Origin: Lasiodiplodia sp. COLG20
Taxonomy: Eukaryota; Ascomycota; Dothideomycetes; Botryosphaeriales; Botryosphaeriaceae
Length of the DNA stretch: 64,000 bases
Assembly: GCA_009801085.1 (NCBI GenBank)
Contig: VNWV01000041.1
Coordinates: forward strand, 32,123 to 96,122
Direction: 5' to 3'
The number at the start of each line of letters is the position of its first letter. Within the stretch, counting starts at the first letter, position 1. A program made the translations under genes and the position numbers. This document shows, piece after piece, positions 57,037-64,000 of this stretch. The notes beneath the pieces were generated by a model, which worked only from the letters and a program-made list of their open reading frames with translations, was not told the origin of the DNA and did no database searches.

Positions 57037-57497
57037 TCAGTCGACCTTGACTTTCTGGGGCTCCGGATCGCGCCTGTCAACCTTGACCTTCTGAGGTTCA
57101 GCTTCGCGCTTGTCGACCTTGACTTTCTGAGGCTCTGGCTCACGCCTGTCCACCTTCACCTTCTGGGGGTCCGGGCCACGCCTGTCCACCTTGACCTTCT
57201 GCGGTTCCGGGTCACGCTTGTCAACTTTGACTTTCTGAGGCTCTGCCTCACGCTTGTCGACCTTGACCTTGTGGGGATCAGCCTCGCGTTTCATGAGCCC
57301 CTCGAGGCCGTTGAAGTTGTTGATGTCATGCTGAGCTGCAATCCGAAGTCCTCTTGTTAGCCCATGCTTGTGCTTTCGAAACATAAATTTGATTGTAGAC
57401 AAATCAAGTAGGAGACTGAAAACCCACCTGGACTCAGCGGGAAGGCGGCAGCTGCAGTGGCCATAACGGCAATGGTGACGACGGAGGAGAACTTCAT
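57037..57497 (-). CDS. Secreted repeat peptide precursor (Kex2-processed, RiPP-like)
   Basis: Two exons (57428-57497 and 57037-57335) encode about 122 residues. Exon 1 starts at 57497 and is a signal peptide (MKFSSVVTIAVMATAAAAF). A short leader (HDINNFNGLEGLM) follows, then seven 12-residue repeats, each a KR or RR pair plus ten residues ending KVKVD; the last KVKVD is directly before the stop. The four residues after each dibasic pair are EADP, EAEP, DPEP, GPDP, EPEP, EAEP and DPEP, always two X-Ala/X-Pro dipeptides. Kex2 cleavage and Ste13-type trimming would leave QKVKVD six times and HKVKVD once. The layout matches dikaritin-type RiPP precursors, and UstYa-family genes lie alongside. There is no Tyr, Phe or Trp in the repeats. 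A pheromone-like secreted signal is the main alternative. Confidence 0.85.
57040..57291 (-). repeat. Seven tandem 36-bp coding repeats
   Basis: Exactly 7 x 36 bases inside exon 2 of the precursor gene. The KVKVD codons differ between units at third positions (for example AAG/AAA, GTC/GTG/GTT) while the five residues never change. The four residues after the dibasic site vary. This pattern suggests selection on the core peptide rather than very recent duplication. Confidence 0.9.
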
Positions 57498-57977
57498 TGT
57501 TAAAGCTCAGGGTGAAGTTGTTGCAGCGCGTTGTGGATATGGCTTTTGCTTTCAAAGAGGATTTTTATCGATGTGCTGGTGGAGGAGAAGCTGAAGCCCC
57601 GGATCTCCACGGATATATACTCTTCGCTTGAAAAGAATCCATATTGGGATGGAACATGGCGATTTCCACTCATCGGTTTCCTTCCAGATGCGATAGGTTC
57701 CGTGCCGAGGAGGCAGGAGGCGCATGCAGTACCGGAGGTTCAGATATCGGCTGGCGAGGGTAAAGCACCGAAAGTTAGTCGCGTTCTCGGAGCTCCGTTA
57801 GTAGAACAACACCACTTCGCTCTCCGGTCTTACACCGGACTTTGAATTTTTTTCGGACGAATTGTTCTCTTGAACTCATGCTATGAGAGATTCAACGTGG
57901 AGGTGCCTCTACGTGGAAAATTGAACCTTGATAAAGCGCAGCATCTTCTCTGTGATACCACCGAGGATTGGCTAACA
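57498..57977. promoter_or_regulatory. Divergent promoter of precursor and transporter genes
   Basis: About 480 bases. On the minus strand a GTATATATCC box at 57611-57620 lies about 115 bases upstream of the precursor ATG. Two CGG/CCG inverted repeats are present: a perfect palindrome CGGAGCTCCG (57788-57797) and TCCGGT-cttac-ACCGGA (57823-57839). These are candidate sites for the AflR-like regulator. Confidence 0.5.
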
Positions 57978-60011
57978 ATGATGGGTAGTATGCCTTGCCA
58001 GTCAATGACAATGCCAGTGATACCGGGAAATGAGCAGCCTGGGGCATGCAATGGATCAGACGGCCCGCACATCGACAGTACCACTCCGTACACGTTTGTC
58101 CGTTGGTGGAAGTTATTGGTCATGGCGCTTCCAAATCTTGGGTGAGTTTTCCAAGCCGCATCTATACTGTAGCAAAGGATTGCTGACTCTGTCATAGTAT
58201 TCAGATGATTTGGCTAGTCGTCATGTCATATGGCACGGTAAGTAAAAGATGAAGATATTGAAGACCACGTCTCTGATCTGAAAACTGCTGTTCAGCCATA
58301 CATGGCGGGGCTCGGAATGCCAACATCTCTCACCGCTCTGATTTGGCTGTCAGGTCCTCTGAGCGGAGCCCTGGTGCAGCCAGTGTTCGCAACCATCTCA
58401 GACCGGACACAACACCCTTGGGGTCGCCGGAAGCCCTACATTGCTGGCGGCGCTAGTTTCGTCTGCCTGTCTCTGCTTGGGCTGGCCTGCGCTGAGGACG
58501 TGTCCAACTGGCTTTCCGGTCTCAAATCATTGAAACACCATGCTTACGCATCGGGTCCACCCCAATCCAGCATGCTGACAAAGCTTCTTGTAGCCTTCTG
58601 GGCGTGCATCCTCAACGTCGCGGTGCAGCCGCTGCAGAACGGGGTACGTTCGCTCACCGTCGATACTTTTCCGCCGCAGCAGCAGAGCCAGGCAGCGGCG
58701 TGGGCCGCGCGATTCAACAGCCTGGGTGCCGTACTCATAGCAAGCTCGGCCATTTCTGACATCTCGGCATGGGCACCACTTCTTGGGGATACCGACTTCA
58801 AGGCTTTGTGCGTGCTGGCCGTCCTCGCGCTGGCGACGACGGTCCTCCCAGCATGTCTCCTGATTGCTGACACTCCAGCCAACTGTCACGAACTCAGTGA
58901 GTCCACAGTCGAGAGACGGAAACGGGGGACGGTAGCAAGGCTCTTTGCTGGTGCGAAGACTCGTTTCTGTTGCTTGCCGCCTGTAACGCGCCAAGTGTGT
59001 AAGGTACAATTCTGTGCGTGGTTGGGCTGGTTTGCCGTGCTTTATTATTCGACCACATATGTCTACGAGATCTGTGAGTACTTCCACATCTACCATTTCT
59101 CATTTCATCTACCATGCACTGAATTACCGCCCTTTTCCTTCCTGTGATCCCGGGCTGCTTCTACACTCTGTCAACCTTCACACTGCACTTTAATAATGAA
59201 GTCCTTAAATAAGCGCTGACAAACACCACACCCAGTCGTTCTCGACCAGCACATCCACCTCGACCCAGAAATCTTTGGCAGCGCAGATCCGCGCCTCATC
59301 GTTATGGGCAAAAAAGCGGGCACACACGCCTCCTTTTACTTCGCCTGCGTGACCCTGGTCTCGGCCATTACCATCCCATGGATTGCCTCTCAATCTTGCT
59401 CCTCCTTGCCGGTCAGCAGCAGCTTAAAAGATGTTAAGCCAAGCAAGCTTCAACGCTTATCCGTCGGACGGGCGTGGCTGCTTGCTCACTGCCTCTTTGC
59501 CACCCTCATGTTTCTCACCACCTTTGTACACACAACGCCTGCGGCCACTGTCATTGTCGCTGTGCTGGGCCTCAGCTGGGGCATCGCGTCGTGGGCGCCG
59601 TACACACTGATCGGTGCCGAGATCGTGGGGCTGCGGGCTGATGTCGCGGCAATTCAGGAACGGCAGCGGCAGCGGCAGCAACGGTATACGGTCTCTGACA
59701 GCCCTTCTGAAGGAGGAAAAGAGCTGTTGGGTGGCGTAAGTGGTGCTGATGGAGGAAGGCGGCGTTTCAGCGATGAGGAGGAAGGCGGCAGCGAGGAAGA
59801 TGGGGAGGAGTATGTGGACACGAACACGGCTAGCATCATGGCTGTGTATAACATGGCCATCTCCATTCCGCAAATCTGTGCGACATTAACGTGCAGTGCT
59901 CTCTATAAAGTTACAGAAGTAGCTAGAAGAGATGATCTAGCTGTATTAGCGTTTAAGCTTACGGGTATTGCTATAGTATTGGCGGCGTGGGTAGGAAGAA
60001 ATTTAAAATAG
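57978..60011 (+). CDS. SLC45/GPH-type sugar-cation symporter-like transporter
   Basis: Twelve-helix-type major facilitator resembling plant and fungal sucrose transporters. The start is taken at the ATG at 57978 (MMGSMPCQSM). Exons join as FVRWWKLLVMALPNLG, IQMIWLVVMSYGT and PYMAGLGMPTSLTALIWLSGPLSGA. The signature loop between helices 2 and 3 is SDRTQHPWGRRKPYI. An intron at about 59074-59236 leads to VLDQHIHLDPEIFG. The C-terminal part holds an acidic and Arg-Gln-rich cytoplasmic loop (RQRQRQQR, EEEGGSEEDGEEY) and then the last helices. It is divergent from the precursor gene, so it may export the peptide, import a nutrient or load the secretory route. The family's usual substrate is a disaccharide. 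Confidence 0.87.
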
Positions 60012-60420
60012 AAATAGTAGTAATTTAAGTAAGCACTCTACGCGATTCGTAATTACTACTAGCTTAGTATAGTAGCGCTCTGGCTTTAAGTAGTACTTTC
60101 GCTTTAAGTAGTACTCCGGCGTCTAGTAGCGCTTCGGTTTCTAGTAGCGTTTCGGTTTTTAGTAACGTTTTAGCGTTAAGTAGTACTTTTACTTTTAGTA
60201 GTATTTTCGTAGCCGTTAGTAGTAGCGCTTCGACGTATAGTAGTAATACCGCTAGTAGTAGTACTTTTACTTCTAGTTAGACCGCCGCGTTTACTAGTAG
60301 TAATATAGCTATATTAGCTAGTAGTAGTACGTCTATATCTAGTAGTAGTCTTATATTTAATAGTAATATCGCCGCCGCCGTTGCTACTAATAGTAATAGA
60401 TAAAGTTCGTAAATAGTAAG
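60012..60420. repeat. Low-complexity TAGTAG-rich degenerate repeat
   Basis: Many imperfect units of about 18-20 bases of the form TAGTAGCG(C/T)TTCGG(T/C)TT(C/T), decaying into TAGTAGTA runs. It begins directly after the transporter stop. It may be a RIP-altered remnant of a serine-rich coding repeat. No intact frame. Confidence 0.55.
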
Positions 60421-63400
60421 ACTAATAACCTACTATAATAGTAAAAGACGTATAGATAGATAACTCTTTCTTTTATTATTTATAAAGATAGACCGGCTAG
60501 CTAAAACTTTAATCTTTTAGATTAAATTTATATACGTATAAAACGTAGATATAAAAGTAATTTTTCTTAAATAGCTTATAATAATAATAATTTACTCTCT
60601 TTTACTTTTATTTATTTAGATCTTATTAGTACTATTTTTTATCTTTAGTCTTTTTATTTTAACGTATTTACTACTACGATTAATTATTTTAGATTTTATT
60701 TAAACGTTTTATTTCTCGTTATATAATATAGCTTTTATAAACGCTTTTTTAAATATTAAAAATAGCTATTATATCGTTTTAAAAGAGCTTAAAAGTAAAA
60801 AAACTACTATTAATAAATATATTAATAGCGAACTATTACGAACTTTAAGAAATATAGACTTTATAACTTTAAAAGTAGAAAGTCTATATAAAAAAGTTCG
60901 TCGTAAGAAATAATAAGTTTCGAGAATAAAAGAGTCGTATAATTTTAGATTTTATACGAAAATTTAAAAAATACGAAATAATAACGCGTACGAAAATACT
61001 AGTAGATAGTAGTTAAAGCCCGTATAAAAGAAACGTTTATAAAAATATAATAACTCTAGAAGTATTACGCTAGAACTAGAATAAAAATAAAATAAAGAGT
61101 ATAAATAGTTATATAGCGTTATATTACGACACGCTTAATAGTAGTAAAAAAGTTAGAATCTTATACGACTTACCATCTACGTAACTAATCTCTTAAATTT
61201 AGTACGATCTATCTAGCTAATTTAGTCGTATTTAAATCTACTAACTTAAGCTACTAAACTCTTTTTATTATTCTAATTACTCTAGTTATCTTAATTACTA
61301 TAAGTAACTAATACTAATTATATTAATTACTCTATATATATAGACTATACTCGTTATAGTAGATAGAATCTTCGTAGTTAATTCTAATTATTATCTTATA
61401 TCTCTCTTATTATCTTCTCTATCTAACTACGATTACTATTCTCTAAGTATAATACTTAGTAATATTTTAGATAGCGGTAGTAAACCTCTTAGCGCTATAT
61501 AACTATTTATATTTTTTATCTTATCTCTATTTTAGTTCTAGCGTAATACTTTAACTACTTTTTTTATAGATATCGAAGATAAGATCTTCGAAAAAAAAAG
61601 TAATTATAATAATTTAGACTACGATTCGCATCTTTCTCTTTAATATAAAGAAGTAGCTCTAAAATATCTATCTAATAATTTCTAAGAAATCTAATATAAA
61701 AATCTATATAACTATATTAAAGATCTATACCGCTAAAATTATCTCTCTAATCCGCGACGTTAGTTAATTTTAAATTTTTTCTAACGCCTCTAAGAACTAT
61801 ACTATAATTTTACTAAAATACTTTATTAGAGAATAGATCTTTTTAGTTAACTATACTACTAGATTTCGAGAGTAATCTTTCGTTATAAAAGTTACTTTCG
61901 CTCTATCTATCTCTATATAAGTATAAAACTCGAAGTTTAAAGTTAAGAAATTTAATATTTTCGACGATATTCGAGAAAAACTAGACGAATTTCTATAATA
62001 ACTATATATCTACTTTTATTTATTTAGTACGGCTTTCTAAAACGATATCTAAAAAATCTTCTTTACTAGATCGTTATTACGAAATTAGAATACGGGTTAA
62101 ACGGCGTAGTAGAACTTATAGACGGACTAAATTATCTTATACTAAAATCTCGGACGTATCTAACTTATTTAGATAGCTAATAGTTTAACTTTACGAAGTA
62201 GATCTTTTTTAGCTACTAGTTATTCTACTATCTATACTAATACTATAGTCTAGTTAACTAGCGGCTAATTATAGTATATAGAATATACTTACTTATAATA
62301 GATAGAACTTTCGTAGTTAATTCTAATTATTATCTTATATTTCTCTTATTATCTTTTCTATCTAACTATAGCTACTATTCTTTAAGTATAGTATCTAGTA
62401 ATATTTTAGATAGCGGTAATAAATCTATTAACGCTATACGACCGTCTATACTTCTTATCTTACTTTCTTTTTAGTTCTAGCGTAATACTTTAACTATCTT
62501 TTATAAGTATCGAAGATAAGATCTCCGAAGAAAAGTAACTATAATAACTTAGATTATAATCCACGTCTCTCTCTCTAACGTGGAGAAGTAGCTCTAAAAT
62601 ATCTATCTAATAATTTTTAGAAAATCTAATATAGAAACTTATATAACTATATCGAAGATCTACGCTACTAAGATTATCTTTCTAATCCGCGACGTTAGCT
62701 AATCTTAAATTTCTTTCGACGTCTTCGAGAACTATATTCTAGTTCTACTAAAATACTTTATTAGAGAATAGATCTTCTTAGTTAACCGTACTATAAGACT
62801 CTAAGAGTAATCTTTCGCTACGAAAACTACTTTCGTCCTATCTACTTTCGTATAGATATAAAATCTAAAGTTTAAAGTTAAAAAGTCTAACGTCTTCGAC
62901 GATATCTAAGAAAAACTAGACGAATTTCTACGATAACTATATATCTACTTCTACTTATTCGGCTCGACTTTCTAAAACGATATCTAAAAAATCTTTTTTA
63001 CTAGGTTATATCTCCGCGAAAGTACCGCTCGATAGTTTAAACCATATTAGAACGACTTCGAAAAAATAGACTAGTATAAGAAAACTATATAACTTTTCTA
63101 TAGCTATAATAACTTTACTAAAACTCTTTAAAAAACGTTTAAGAATAAGAACTAATACTAAAATATAGTATACTAAATCTAAACGCTTAAATAAACTAGC
63201 TTTATCGTAATTTATACTATTTAGTTTCGACTCTATATCTTCTAACTCTAATAGCCCGATAACGTTCTTAAAATATTATATTACGAGAGACTAAAGAACT
63301 ATATTAAAAACGAGTTCGCTAGAATTAAGCTATTTAATTTATACTAGAAGATAGTTCGTATCGCTATCTAACTCGATACTCGGCTATACGACCGTCGTAG

Positions 63401-63850
63401 AAAAGCGATTCGATTAAATCGCTCTATAGTTAACTCTAGCTAAATCTAAAATATAACGAGCTTTAGCGAATTTATAAACCTTAATAGCGTTAGACGTAAC
63501 GGGTCTCTATCTTAAAAAAAAAAAGACCGACGTTGTAAGAAAGATCTATATCTACGCTATAATAAGAAGAAATACTACGTTCGCTAATATAAGAGCGATA
63601 ATAAGATAATACGTTAAATCTTAATTATATAAGTAACGAAAGTAGAGAAATTCTATAATAAGTAGTATTAGATCGATTATACTAACGATAAATACAAAAG
63701 CTATTACGAGCTAAAAGAAATCTATAGATACTAGCCGAAGGTAAAAAACTAAAAAAGTCTCTAATCTAAAGGCGGGTAGAGGCGTAGTCTCTAACGTCTC
63801 TTTAAATAATTATAATAACGACCGGTAATACTAAAGAAAAACTCTCTTAT
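60421..63850. mobile_element. RIP-like, duplicated retroelement (gag-type) relic
   Basis: Extremely AT- and TA-rich DNA without any long open frame. The plus-strand frames around 62890-63060 and the matching part of the upstream copy still show the residue pattern of a retrotransposon gag domain (LDEF, LYIYFYLF, FKPY). Stops fall where C-to-T or G-to-A changes would convert Gln or Trp codons. A possible CCHC zinc-knuckle remnant lies near 63525-63590. TA enrichment and transition-type damage are the marks of repeat-induced point mutation. The element is dead. It cannot be assigned to a named family by eye. Confidence 0.6.
61350..63010. repeat. Two direct copies of about 700 bases, offset about 940
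   Basis: 61350-62070 and 62290-63010 align throughout, for example GATATCTAAAAAATCTT near 62045 and 62985, and TAATCCGCGACGTTAG in both. The copies differ mostly by C/T and A/G changes, as expected if a duplication was followed by RIP. Confidence 0.75.
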
Positions 63851-63855
63851 ACGAG

Positions 63856-64000
63856 TTAGGGTTATTTAGGGTTATTTAGGGTTAGGGTTAGGGTTAGGGT
63901 TAGGGTTAGGGTTAGGGTTAGGGTTAGGGTTAGGGTTAGGGTTAGGGTTAGGGTTAGGGTTAGGGTTAGGGTTAGGGTTAGGGTTAGGGTTAGGGTTAGG
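63856..64000 (+). repeat. Telomeric (TTAGGG)n array, right chromosome end
   Basis: Continuous TTAGGG repeats to the last base, running 5' to 3' toward the end, as expected for a right telomere. The first units at the inner edge are interrupted by TTAT spacers (63856-63880); after that the array is regular. It shows that the whole window is subtelomeric. Confidence 0.97.

Noticed and set aside
57040..57291. 36-bp repeat array considered as a CRISPR array or non-coding minisatellite
   Set aside because: There are no spacers, the host is a eukaryote, the unit is in frame, and third-base changes keep the core peptide.
57037..57497. Precursor as a classical alpha-type mating pheromone
   Set aside because: The KR-EAEP processing layout is alike, but the core lacks the Trp-rich or Cys-bearing sequence of known ascomycete alpha pheromones. 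Neighbouring UstYa genes favour a RiPP, although a signalling role is not excluded.

Overview
The window is the right end of a filamentous ascomycete (Pezizomycotina) chromosome. The last ~145 bases are (TTAGGG)n telomere. Genes have many short GT-AG introns with CTAAC/CTGAC-like branch sites. The gene families (Zn2Cys6 regulators, a HET-domain protein, UstYa-type proteins, many P450s) are typical of this group, and the repeat next to the telomere looks mutated by RIP. The species cannot be named from the sequence. Starts and introns below were worked out by eye from conserved motifs and splice signals.

Layout. (1) 1-11.2 kb is a terpenoid cluster: a P450 cut by the window edge, a chimeric terpene cyclase/prenyltransferase of the fusicoccadiene/ophiobolin synthase type, a second P450, a capsule-type glycosyltransferase and a TauD-type 2-oxoglutarate dioxygenase. 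Together they suggest a decorated, perhaps glycosylated, fusicoccane-like di- or sesterterpenoid. (2) 11.9-29.9 kb looks like an aromatic-catabolism island: two pisatin-demethylase-like P450s, two FAD phenol hydroxylases, an extradiol (meta-cleavage) dioxygenase, a FAH-family hydrolase and two related Zn2Cys6 regulators. Several of its promoters share a CGGAGGA element, often as inverted or direct repeats. (3) 31-47 kb is mixed accessory DNA: a HET protein, an asparagine-synthetase-like amidotransferase, a metallo-beta-lactamase-fold hydrolase, a SKP1 domain fused to an unrecognised C-terminal domain, a secreted S33 peptidase, an arrestin-type ubiquitin-ligase adaptor and a regulator with a damaged zinc cluster.

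(4) 47.5-60.0 kb is the most interesting part: a subtelomeric cluster that looks like a RiPP (dikaritin-like) system. A small secreted precursor (57037-57497, minus) has seven 12-residue repeats, each opening with a Kex2 site (KR or RR). Beside it lie a canonical UstYa protein, two divergent UstYa-like proteins, a GNAT acetyltransferase, an AflR-like regulator, an SLC45/GPH-type transporter and a CYP53-like P450. After the dibasic site every repeat has exactly two X-Ala/X-Pro dipeptides and then an invariant KVKVD core. Kex2 plus Ste13-type trimming would therefore give six copies of QKVKVD and one of HKVKVD. The core has no aromatic residue, which is unusual for a UstYa substrate.

(5) 60.0-63.85 kb is gene-free, very AT/TA-rich DNA holding a duplicated, stop-riddled gag-like retroelement relic, followed by the telomere.
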